Below, piece by piece: positions 55,081 through 64,000 of a stretch of 64,000 nt of DNA. The translations under genes were made by a program, and so were the position numbers. The DNA comes from Microdochium bolleyi. Its lineage: Eukaryota > Ascomycota > Sordariomycetes > Xylariales > Microdochiaceae. Below the pieces are notes generated by a model. The model was not told where the DNA came from. It worked only from the letters and a program-made list of their open reading frames with translations, and ran no database searches. Within the stretch, counting starts at the first letter, position 1. Each line of letters begins with the position of its first letter. Where the stretch lies: the NCBI GenBank assembly GCA_001566295.1, contig KQ964270.1:186001-250000 (forward strand), given 5' to 3'.

Positions 55081-55294
55081 GGACCAGGCAAAGGCATTGC
55101 CTTAGATCGAGCGCGCTGATGGCCCTCGATTGAGATATATGTATATGACTACCGGTCCTGCTACCAATTTTTCACAAGTGGGAGACCCATGCTACCAGCG
55201 CGCAGACTAGGGCCGAGGCTCTATCCATCACGGTTTAGCAGACAGGGTTTCAGCCGGGCTGGCTTTGAGAGATAGTGAGAGACCGCCCATTTGC

Positions 55295-56520
55295 CTACGA
55301 TTCCGCACCCAGCTTGCCGGGAATCTCCTCGAGCTCCTCCGCGCTCTCAATATCGATGACCTTGCCGACCTCGCTTGTGTTACGCATGAGTTCCTTGGCG
55401 CCGGCGTACATCATGCGCGCCTCGGCGTTGCAGGTGTTGGGGAGGTAGTAGAGCATGACGTAGGGCACTGATAGACGACCGGAGGGCTGGCCAAGAGTCC
55501 AAGGTCAGTTTTTTCCCTCCTCCATGAGAGATCGCGGGCAGCGCAATGGGGTTTCTTGTACGTAGTCCTCGCCACTGTGTAGTCCGACTAGACCTTCGCT
55601 GGTCGGCCGCATGTGCTCGAGGAACAAAATAGACTGCGCCAGAGCGTGTCTGGTACGGAAGAGAACGTACAAGTGTCAAAGGGTAGCTCAGCAGAATATA
55701 CCGCGGCTGGTTGTCGGGCAAGTCGTCGGCGATCTCGTCGAGACTCTTGTACACGACCTTGTCGTCATCTTGCCTGATCTCGAATGTCTTCTTGTCGATA
55801 AAGTCTGCCACCCAATGTTGGACCCCGATGTCAGCCTTCTTCTTCTTCTGGTTCGATGATGCCTCGACTCTGCATGCATCGAGTTCTTTGTTTTGTCCTC
55901 GAGTACATGTGCCCGTATCGGACACGACTACGTTGCTGCATTGCGGTTTGTGTTCTCCGTGTTGTCGCGGTCGGACGTTGATGGTTCTTGCTTCACGTAC
56001 AGATGACGGCCTGTGGGCCGGTGGCTCGGGATGTGGTCAGGCGGAACTTGCGCAGCTGGTCTCTCGACTCCTGCGAGAATGTGTATAGCCTTGCCTCGGA
56101 GCTCTGTAGTTGTCGCAGCCCAGCTCGGGTTCGTCAGCACGAGGCTATTCGTCCTATATGCTCATGCTCAGGCCAGCTGGCTTGGCCGAGTGAGGGCGGG
56201 GCAAGCTGTCGCACCATTGTGAAGTTTGTCTGTGCCTGTTCGCAGGCTACGTAGTTCGGAAGGTAAGTGGAATCCAAGGAGTTGCAAGGGGCGTCGTTGT
56301 TGCTGCTGGGCCGCGTGTTTGCCGGAGCTTACGTTGTTGGCATTGCTTGATGAGGGGCATCCCTCAACCGGGAGCTTCGAGCTGGCTTCCTGCGGGTAAG
56401 CTCAGTGCGAGCTCGGTGGTTACGAAGTGGGGAGGATTGGAAGCATTCCAGGTTCCCACGAAGATGGTGTATCAGAGACATGGGCTCTTGGATACTTACA
56501 GCAGGTGTAGGCGTAGTCAT
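55295..56520 (-). CDS. GMF/Aim7 actin-binding ADF-H protein
   Basis: Four exons, read leftward: 56520-56500 (21 bases), 56103-56001, 55804-55671 and 55486-55295, give 149 residues, normal for the family. The joins give SEARLYTFSQESRDQLRKFR, RATGPQAVIYFIDKKTFEI, DDKVVYKSLDEIADDLPDNQ, PRYILLSYPLTLPSGRLSVP and YVMLYYLPNTCNAEARMMYA, ending ELEEIPGKLGAES. This is a single ADF homology domain. Glia-maturation-factor proteins bind Arp2/3, debranch actin filaments and inhibit nucleation. The three C-terminal exons are secure. The first exon (MTTPTPA before a 396-base intron) is less so: it fits phase 0 and consensus sites, but another 5' exon could be used. It is divergent from the MoCF-domain gene. 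Confidence 0.86.
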
Positions 56521-56821
56521 GCTCCCAGCGGGAGTACTCGCTACTTCTCCCTCCCATGATCCACTCTAGCCCCGGCTACGGCCAGCAGGCCCCGGCCTCT
56601 GCAGCCGAACACAGCGTCATCACCCGTGTGGGCATGCCCAACATCCAGCAACACTCCGAGCATTCTCTCCTGCAGCAAACCACAAGCTCGCCAATCGAGA
56701 CCAAGCCTTCCGTTCTCCGTTCTTGGCGGCCTCTTTCTATTATTCTGCTCTCCATTGCTCATATCGGTGCTTGTAGGACTCTCTGCGTTGAGACACATAA
56801 GGCCGCACTTCCGAGGCACCC
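56521..56821. promoter_or_regulatory. Compact bidirectional promoter, GMF and MoCF-domain gene
   Basis: Only 301 bases separate the two divergent start codons, so the leaders and promoters of both genes must lie here or extend into the neighbouring transcript. No TATA element is evident. Confidence 0.5.
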
Positions 56822-58285
56822 ATGATCTCCCGGCTGTCCCAGCTCGCCCGCCATCTGTCGAACCCGCTTCCGAACCTCGGCCACAACTCCGCCGCTGCCG
56901 CTGTCAGCGCTGCACGACAACGCTCCACCAGCGGCGTAGCTTCCAGAATCATGGCATCGGTAACCGGCAGCACCGCGGCGGCGAACCAGACGCGGACCAT
57001 CTCGACGGCTGCGTGCCTGATCATTGGCGATGAGGTGCTTGGGGGCAAGGTAAGTTCTTCGGACCCGACGTGTCTATGATGTGCAATCTGCTAACACGTC
57101 GACAGACGGTTGATGTCAGTCTGCAGCCGGGTTTGGAGCAACAGACTCTTCAAGGTGCAGTGTAGAGTGCTGACGGAAATGAGAAATAGACGAACTCGGC
57201 TTACATGGCCAAGTGGTGCTTCTCGCTGGGCATTGTAAGTATATGTCGTTTTAAAGACTCTCTCCACCAGACCCGGTCATAGCCGAGCACCAGATACTGA
57301 CCAAGTTCTACAGAACCTGAAAAGAGTCGAAGTCATTGAGGATGACGAGGACGAGATTGTGGAGGCTGTCAAGCGGATGAGCCAGCGCTACGACTTTGTC
57401 GTGACGAGCGGCGGTATTGGGCCCACGTGAGTTTAACCCAGTATTCGCTGCAGTGTCTGTCCTGAAGATACAACCTCACTCGAAGCCAGCACTAAACAAT
57501 CACAAAGACACGACGACATCACATACCAGTCGATCGCCAAGGCTTTTGGCCTGCCCCTGAAGCTGCACCAGGACGCCTACGAGCGCATGAAGAAGCTCAG
57601 CAAGCACTCCAAGACGGATCCCAACTTCAGCTGGGACGTCGAGTCGCCCACCAAGACGGCCCGGCTGCGCATGGTCGAGCTGCCCACGGACGAGTCGCGC
57701 GACCTCGGCCCGCAGGCGCTATTCCCGTCCGAGAACCTGTGGGTGCCGGTTGCGGTGGTCAACGGCAACATCCACATCCTACCTGGCGTCCCGAGACTAT
57801 GTAAGTGTTTGATGGGGATCAGCTCATGTTGAGTCTCACGCCTCGCGTCTATCTCCATTCTTTCCACCTCGCCACGCACAGTCCGTCGGCAAGCTCTTAA
57901 ACACGGGAAATCGTGTATGGCCCAGAATGCTGACCAGAGCACGCACACAGTCGAGGCCCTCCTCGACGGCCTCAAGCCGTCCCTCATCGAGCGCCTCGTC
58001 GACCCGGAGGGCAAGGGCATCAGCCGGGTCCTCATCTCGACCCCGCTCGGCGAGAGCGCCGTGGCGAGCTACCTGACGGACCTCGCGTCGCGCGTCGCCC
58101 CCAAGGGCGTCAAGGTGGGCAGCTACCCGCGCTGGGGCTCGCAGAACAACACCATCACGCTGGTGGGCAGGGACCTGGCGTACCTCGAGTCCCTCGTGGA
58201 CGAGGTCGTCGAGAACACCAAGGGCAAGCGCGTCGCTGTGGAGGGCGAGGACGACGAGCCCGCGGGATTGGACAAGGCATCATGA
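56822..58285 (+). CDS. MoCF (MoaB/Mog/CinA-type) domain protein, probably mitochondrial
   Basis: Six exons: 56822-57049, a 9-base microexon 57106-57114, 57190-57234, 57314-57426, 57508-57800 and 57951-58285, giving 340 residues. The N-terminus (MISRLSQLARHLSNPLPNL, no acidic residues) looks like a mitochondrial presequence. The MoCF domain reads ACLIIGDEVLGGK, then TVD from the microexon, then TNSAYMAKWCFSLGINLKRV, followed by DFVVTSGGIGPTHDDITYQS and NIHILPGVPRLFEALLDGL. In bacteria and plants this fold binds molybdopterin or hydrolyses pyrophosphate bonds (CinA, FAD1 N-terminal domain). Eukaryotic stand-alone members are uncharacterised, so no reaction is assigned. An alternative in-frame acceptor at 57881 would add 23 residues before EALLDGL. 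The shorter form keeps the family's spacing. Confidence 0.84.
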
Positions 58286-59057
58286 GCGCCTCGAAGAGAC
58301 TTTCGGGTGGTATTAGGGTGTGCCCGAGCATCGCTGCGCAGTGGGTGCGTGGGAATATCTACAATATATTTATAAGAATAATAAAACTGCATGATATGCG
58401 CATCCACTGTAAGAGATACAGTAACGGGAGAGTGTTGTGCCCTGTGTTCGAGATGCACCTAACCACTATTTCGGATGACAATTCGCATATTATTCAGCTC
58501 GTAAAATGTATTGGAAAACTCACCGTCTCAAGGCTCTTTTCGCGGTCTATTTTTATTTTCTTCTTTGGGGGGCCACTCCTCACATGGATACTGTAATCGA
58601 GAACGCACACGCACACAAACACTCGGTTTGCTATCAAGGAGAGCACGAACTATAACAAGTCTAGTCACAGCATGATATTTTGCCATCGTGCTTTCCTTTT
58701 CGTGTTCAACGATTTGGCATTGGTTTCCGTGTTTTGGTCTTGCGGTGGTGAAAAGAGACCTGGACATGACCATCAGCCTCTTACTTGGGTTCGATATGCT
58801 TTGTTTCAGTTTCAAGGCCTTGGGTCTTTGTATCTCAGGATTAAGTGCTCAGGATCTCGGACGACCTGACCTCTCAAGAACATAATGTCACGCCTGTGGG
58901 AAGATGGCAGCATGATTCCATGGCCCAATGTTCCGATGCGATGTAGCAAGCGCGGCGACAAGCATAGCAACAATGGCGTAGGTTGATGCGAGTATGCGGT
59001 CGGCCATCGGGACATGTGACATGTCTGATGAGCATGACAGTAACCAGCAACACTTGG
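58286..59057. other. 3' flank of MoCF-domain gene
   Basis: Contains ATAATAAAACTG near 58379, a possible polyadenylation element. No coding region is supported. Confidence 0.45.
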
Positions 59058-59809
59058 TCAGAGCAGCACCCGGGCCATGATCGGCTCGACCTTCCCATCG
59101 CTTGTTCTTGGTTCGTCTGGCAGGCTAGCGCCTGAACCCATGTAAGTCATCGGAGCGATCGCTGTCTTGGGTTGAAACAACCTATCACGCACATGAGCGG
59201 GAGCCGCAGCCATGTTTTGGGTCTCGATCGTCTGGTCTTGGAGTGTTCTGAGGCTCCTGTAGACGGGAACACGTACGTTTCGCAAATTATTGTCGATCAA
59301 ACTTCCCAGGGTGTCTCCACCACCCGTCTTACAAAAAGAAAAGCGACCCGGTATCAGCGTGGCGAACGGTCCGGGGGTCCGGGATCGACAACGGTCTCGA
59401 CTGTATCTGCGGCGCGGTGCTCATGTCCACCGTTGGTTGTATCACCAGCATATTTCTGGCTGGGTGCAACCTGTTTCAGGGATAGGAAATTGATATACAG
59501 GGTCTTCTGCGGCATCGGTGGGGGTCTGGAGGCATTCAGATTCGGCAGCGGCCGACGCCACGCCAACTGAGCTGGACGGATATGGGTGGCATGTCGAAGT
59601 GATCGCCGTCCCCGGGCTGCCGTATGATTACAAGGTTGCTTTTGAGGCGCTGAAAGTCCGTTCCGATGCTGGCCAGGCTGGGTGACTGTGCAGGCGGCGG
59701 GGCCTCATCTCCGGATTCCTGAAAGCGGCTCCAGGAAAGGCCTGCCCTCACGGAACTCGGTACTGCAAATCTCCATCATATGCAATTCACCTTTGTGGTA
59801 ACGAGACAT
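59058..59809 (-). pseudogene. Probable decayed gene, unknown family
   Basis: Read leftward, four successive segments have coding character but lie in different frames. They are MSRYHKGELHMMEICSTEF (ATG at 59809); SLASIGTDFQRLKSNLVIIR and DGDHFDMPPISVQLS (59751-59570); PMPQKTLYINFLSLKQVAPS with YAGDTTNGGHEHRAADTVET (59566-59400); and GGGDTLGSLIDNNLRNVRVP through PAHVRDRLFQPKTAIAPMTY to a stop at 59058. An acceptor-like TTTTCTTTTTGTAAG precedes the last block, and a GTAATC/CTCAG pair could join blocks two and three as an intron, so part of this may be real splicing. No domain is recognised. Either a weakly spliced lineage-specific gene or a gene broken by small indels. Confidence 0.35.
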
Positions 59810-61880
59810 TAATCTATCAGTGGCAAGCCATTGCTGGGTCAGGCGAGAACGGGTCTCGAGCTGGCAGGGCTCCTCTCACCTGATGGAGCATCGCCCTGCT
59901 TGGGTGGCACCTCATTTCAGTTGAGATCCCCATGCTTCTGGAAGACTTCTGTGGGTTCTGCCATGCTCTGCGGTGCCATGGCATGCCGGCTGCCGCCGCG
60001 CAGGCATATGCAGCTTCGTCCCAGCATCTCCCAGCAATTAAGGTGTGCAGCCCACATCCAACGACCGATTTGGCCACTAACAGCATGCAGAAGCATACCT
60101 TAACTAAAAGGCACCCCGAAAAGAGACGGTGCTTAAGCAAAGGTCGTCGCCGGGGAGCTGCTGGTTATGACGACATGCTGCTCGGAAGAGGGCCTAGAAC
60201 AAGTCGCCCGCTGGATCGACGAACGTTTGAAATAGCATGGCCTGGCGTCGGGAAGGCGCGAAGCCCTCGGGAAGGCACGAGGCGCCAGTCGTGCCATCCC
60301 ACGTCCTGGACCGCGCCAGCCCGCCCACCACTCTCGATGCGGCAGCGCCGTATCGATACTCGCACCGATTTCGACGCGTCGACAGCCCACGCAGCCAGCC
60401 GACCCAGCCACCACATCAATATAGACGCTCCCTCTGCCCAGTCAATCGCCCTGTGACTCAAGTGCCCGCCTGCCCCTTCTACCCATTCTTCCATGGGCCA
60501 CCCTCCCTTGCACTTGCCCCGCATGTATGTACCCTACCTATCGGTAGGTCCTCAGTAGGTACTGTACGCAGGACTACCCGTGGACGCCTCGACAGCGACG
60601 ACCCCCTTTTTGAGCTCTGGCGAACAGCCAAGAGAAACTACCCCCAAGTGTGGAACCCCACGCCCCTGCTAGCGGCGATAATCCTGGAGACGTTTTAGGA
60701 GGTGGGGTCTGCTCTGCTCCCGGGGGACGGCGGCTGTCACGACGCGCGCACTGCAACTTGGTATCCATCCCGTGTCATGGCAGATGGGCGACTCGGTTTC
60801 GGGCGAAACAGCAACTCGGAGCGTCTGCAACACTGCTGGCCGTGCTGTGTTGAGCAGCGGCACCACCGGAGAGCGTGTCACTCACAAAGTCGAGCACGTG
60901 GGGCTTCTTGAACCGGACGAAGGATGTTCGTCTCTTGTCCAACGATCCGCGCACGGGCAGGCTGGCGCAACGTGGGCTCTGAACATGCTGTTCTGTCTTT
61001 GTTGAAGATATGGCTTGCGTTTCTGCAGCATCAGTGAGCCTAGCATCGGCGCAGAGCCCACCAAGCTTGCCTTGGGAGATAGGTACTATCAAGACGGAAG
61101 ATCTCAATAGTCCCGAGAGGCCCCACACGCAGCTTGCACGGGCCTCAGCATATGGACTTTGCACAGTACCGTAGGTACGGCGGAGTTTGCAGGAGAGCTC
61201 AGCTCAAGCCCCAGCATGGTTGGCTTGGGCCCATGCCGCGCCGATCCATGAGGAACCAAATGGGCTCACTCGGTATGGATGGAGCACGCAGCATGTACGG
61301 AGTAGTTCGAGCAGGACCTCGGGTGGACGCCAGCGGCCCAGGACCCCGAACAATCTTGAACCATCGAACGTGCATGCCCAGTCTGGCCCCCCTGAAGCTC
61401 CCCGAATCGGGCGGGTGGGCCAGAGCAAGCACATGAGAATCGTGGGTGGACCCGCCCGCCACCCCTTCCTCCAACGCCGCTCCCCTATGGACCGTCCAGT
61501 GCCCACCCGCTGCTGCCCATGCCTCCTCCGGACGCAGCCAGGCGACCCAGGCTAGCCTGCATTGTGCCGAGCGTCCTCACTGCAGCCGCTTCCAAATCTC
61601 CCGTTCCCACCGCCGTCCCTGGCTGCTGTTCCTCCTGCTCTCCTGCTCCGTCCAAACCACCACTCCCAGGTATTGTTCACTGCCGCATCCACCTCGGCAG
61701 CTGTCGCCCATCGCCCGTCCATCGCCTGCTCATCGACACGTCTCCCGTCCACTGTCGCAGCCTTCTCCTGTCGCGCCTCCCACACGACAATCACCAGCCG
61801 ACAGACGCCCGTTTGCCCGGCCCGGTCTCTCTCTTCATCACGACCTCAAGCTTGCAGCCGCAGCGCGTCAATCCACCACA
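59810..61880. other. Gene-poor region upstream of RAS1
   Basis: About 2.1 kb. A TACCT/AGGTA-rich island lies at 60528-60567, with further TAGGTAC words to 61160. The last about 400 bases are C/T-rich, typical of a strong fungal promoter and leader. A 153-codon frame at 60237-60698 is Arg/Pro-rich and not convincing. Confidence 0.5.
60528..60567. repeat. TACCTA/TAGGTA-rich island upstream of RAS1
   Basis: GTACCCTACCTATCGGTAGG forms an imperfect inverted repeat (CCTACC...GGTAGG) and is followed by AGTAGGTACTGTAC. It may form a hairpin or bind a dimeric factor. Confidence 0.5.
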
Positions 61881-62812
61881 ATGGCCTCAAAGGTAGCTTC
61901 ACACCAGCTCTGCCAAGCGCACGCGACAGCCTTCCCTCGCCAGTCTGGACCGCTGACCCAGTTTGACCTTACAGTTCCTGCGAGAATACAAGCTCGTCGT
62001 AGTCGGCGGAGGTGGTGTCGGTAAATCTTGCCTCACCATCCAGCTCATCCAGAGCCACTTCGTCGACGAGTATGACCCGACCATCGAAGGTACGCTCCCC
62101 TTTCTCTCGCGCGATGCCCACCACGGCATCTTTGTCTGCACGCCTTGGCCGTTGCGCCATCGAATGCGAAAGTCAATCCTGCCAGCGCCACAAGCCCTGC
62201 ACAAGCTAACGTCGTCCACCATGGCTCCCAGACTCGTACCGCAAGCAGTGTGTCATTGACGACGAGGTCGCGCTCCTCGATGTCCTCGATACGGCCGGTC
62301 AGGAAGAGTACTCGGCCATGAGGGAGCAGTACATGCGCACAGGCGAGGGCTTCTTGCTCGTCTACTCCATCACATCTCGCCAGAGCTTCGAGGAAATCAC
62401 AACTTTCCAGCAGCAGATCCTGCGCGTCAAGGACAAGGACTACTTCCCCATGGTTGTGGTTGGCAACAAGTGCGATCTGGAAGGCGAGCGTGAGGTCACA
62501 AAGCAAGGTACGTTGCAAGCACAGTATGACACAAACTAAGCCGACGGAAGCACTGACGGGTCATTCTGTACAGAGGGCGAGACTCTGGCGAGAAACTTCG
62601 GCTGCAAGTTCATCGAGACGTCGGCCAAGTCGCGGATCAATGTCGACAAGGCGTTCTATGATATTGTCAGAGAAATCCGTCGGTACAACCGCGAGATGCA
62701 AGGGTACTCAGGCAGCGGTGGCGGCAACGGCGCCAGCGGACCTTCCGGCAAGATGGAGATGAGCGAAGGCGAGAAGGAGGCCGGCTGCTGCGCCAAGTGT
62801 GTTATCCTCTAA
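61881..62812 (+). CDS. ras1: Ras1 small GTPase
   Basis: Four exons, 61881-61892 (12 bases, MASK), 61975-62089, 62232-62507 and 62574-62812, give 213 residues. G1 is GGGGVGKS at 15-22, the effector loop is YDPTIEDSYRKQ (completed by a splice), G3 is DTAGQEEYSAMREQYM with Gln66 equivalent to human Gln61, G4 is NKCD at 121-124 and G5 is ETSAK at 149-153. The hypervariable tail is Gly/Ser-rich and ends CCAKCVIL: a CAAX box with upstream cysteines that can be palmitoylated. The GTPase switch links nutrients to cAMP and MAPK signalling at the plasma membrane and governs polarity and development in filamentous fungi. Gly17 (human Gly12 position) is wild type. Identification is firm. Confidence 0.97.
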
Positions 62813-64000
62813 GGGATGCCCTGCAGCGCCACGGCGTCGTGTAGGTCGCCAAGGTCACGATCGATTCTGAGGCATGCCCATCTTGCCTATACGCATGTTG
62901 AGCTGGCAGGCGTATGATTGGGGCGGTACCCTTGTCACACAGGACAGTTGCATACTGGAATGGGGAATCAGCAGGCGTCCGGATTGTCTGTTTTCTTGGG
63001 TGGCCCAACCTGCGCCCATGCTCAAAAGCATGCCGACATTGGGGGAGCTGGAGGAGGCCGGCAAGGAAAAGAGGGCACACAACTGAGCCGGGGTCTGCAC
63101 ATTTTGCGACGGCAGCGAGTCCGCCTCGGCCGCGACGATCGGTATGACGACTGGATTCGGCCTCGCATCACATGCTTGCGAGTTGGAATCGCGCGAGTCT
63201 GACAACACTGACCCTGTCTCCCTTCCTTCGTATTTTTATCTTGTTCCATTTTGAGTCATCACCGATATGTAATGTCGCCTGTTGTTTTTTCTCCTTGTCC
63301 AGACTTCTCTCTTCATCCCCATTCTTCTACAGGCAGACAAGGCAGTGATTGGCTTTCTGAGTCGCAGATTCCCAAATACAAAGTTCAGGCGTTAGGGCTG
63401 TTTCTCTATACAATCCATGCAAAAGCGTGATTCTTTTCCTGTGACACAGGTGTACATCACTCCCCCGTCCAAGCCGACGATCAGGTCGGCACGTTCAGGC
63501 ATCAGTTTGCTGTGGCTTTTGTGTGTTTGTAGGTGCAACACCATATTATACTGCAGTCTCTTTTGTCACTCACGTGCTTAGCCCACCCACCGACAAAAGC
63601 TCCAGCCGCATGGCACCAACTTGATGTGATATGCTTCGAGACCGGCGGGGTTTGCTTGCCTCTTTACGTGTTCCTGGGTGCGCCTGCTGCCTACGCAGGG
63701 AAGGCCCTCTCTTTTTTGCCATGCTTTTCTGGACGCATGCGCATTGGGCTTCATCGCCGTTCTCGTGTCTCGGGTACAGTCGAGCGGACAAATGAAAGGG
63801 GGGGGGGGGCGCATCGACGCGCTTCCTTGCCTACTGCCCGCGCGCGCTATAACCACCTCGGTCATGAAGAGTTCGTGTGTGCGTGTGCTGCTGCGTTGCT
63901 GATTTGTTTGACCCTCTTACTCCTGTTATGAGAGAGAAAGGGATTCGGTCGCTCGGGGCATGTTTGCTGCTCGTTGGGTCCTGTGGTGGATGATCTCAGT
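62813..64000. other. 3' flank of RAS1
   Basis: About 1.2 kb to the window end. A run of 12 G lies at 63798-63809. The open frame at 63533-63931 begins without an ATG and is Ala/Leu/Cys-rich noise. No gene is supported. Confidence 0.5.
63798..63809. repeat. Poly-G tract (12)
   Basis: Twelve consecutive G residues in intergenic DNA. Its exact length is likely to be error-prone in sequencing, and on single strands it could form a G-quadruplex. Confidence 0.8.

Noticed and set aside
60237..60698. 153-codon plus-strand frame upstream of RAS1
   Set aside because: Arg/Pro-rich, no domain, and it runs across a TACCTA-rich island that appears non-coding elsewhere.
12625..62812. Idea that PTEN, SCH9 and RAS1 form a functional gene cluster for nutrient signalling
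   Set aside because: They are spread over 48 kb among unrelated housekeeping genes with no shared orientation or close spacing. Simple chance linkage is the better explanation.
1..64000. Search by eye for tRNA, 5S rRNA, CRISPR arrays, transposon ends and RIP-type AT-rich blocks
   Set aside because: No B-box GGTTCRANNCC within a cloverleaf, no 5S-like sequence, no spaced direct repeats, no transposase or reverse transcriptase frames and no strongly AT-skewed block were seen. A tRNA or repeat-finding program could still reveal divergent copies.

Overview
The window is nuclear DNA of a filamentous ascomycete, most likely a Sordariomycete. The evidence is gene content and architecture: short introns of about 50 to 200 bases with GTRNGT donors and CTAAC/CTGAC branch sites, Kozak-like CAACATGG starts, and gene families typical of Pezizomycotina (Sch9 with an MSWKLTKKLK start, a 213-residue Ras1, Arb1, a DUF3425 bZIP, a Fungal_trans_2 regulator). 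I see no rRNA, tRNA, CRISPR array, intact transposon or plasmid feature. The species cannot be named from the sequence alone.

Layout. 1-10.5 kb: an FHA-domain Tos4-like gene, a 98-residue conserved-type small protein, a large mitochondrial protein with an internal degenerate repeat, and a C6-type regulator without a visible zinc cluster. 10.5-12.6 kb is gene-poor. 12.6-16.9 kb: a TMEM33/Pom33 ER membrane protein and a PTEN-type lipid phosphatase. 16.9-21.1 kb is gene-poor except for one small secreted proline-rich protein. 21.1-26.0 kb: listerin (LTN1), the ribosome quality control E3 ligase. 28.1-34.7 kb: a divergent CAX-type cation exchanger, a frame-broken small gene, a GliT-like thioredoxin-reductase-fold enzyme and a bZIP regulator. 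36.3-41.2 kb: methylenetetrahydrofolate reductase and Arb1 (Argonaute chaperone). 43.3-48.7 kb: Sch9 kinase and glucose-6-phosphate isomerase. 49.3-58.3 kb: Hos3-type histone deacetylase, Nbp35, GMF/Aim7 and a MoCF-domain protein. 58.3-61.9 kb is gene-poor with one probable decayed gene. 61.9-62.8 kb: Ras1.

Functions. Most loci are single-copy housekeeping or signalling genes with no operon-like logic. Several act in nutrient and growth signalling (PTEN, Sch9, Ras1), chromatin and RNAi silencing (Arb1, Hos3), actin turnover (GMF), cytosolic Fe-S assembly (Nbp35), one-carbon metabolism (MTHFR) and glycolysis (GPI). I found no convincing new multi-gene system. The unusual material is at a smaller scale: coding microexons of 9, 16 and 18 bases; a phosphatase whose C2 domain is split by a disordered insert; a transporter lacking both canonical GN motifs; two frame-interrupted loci that read as protein in shifted frames; and repeated TACCT/AGGTA-rich islands between genes.

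Gene models were spliced by hand and checked for phase, so the exon coordinates given are predictions without transcript support.
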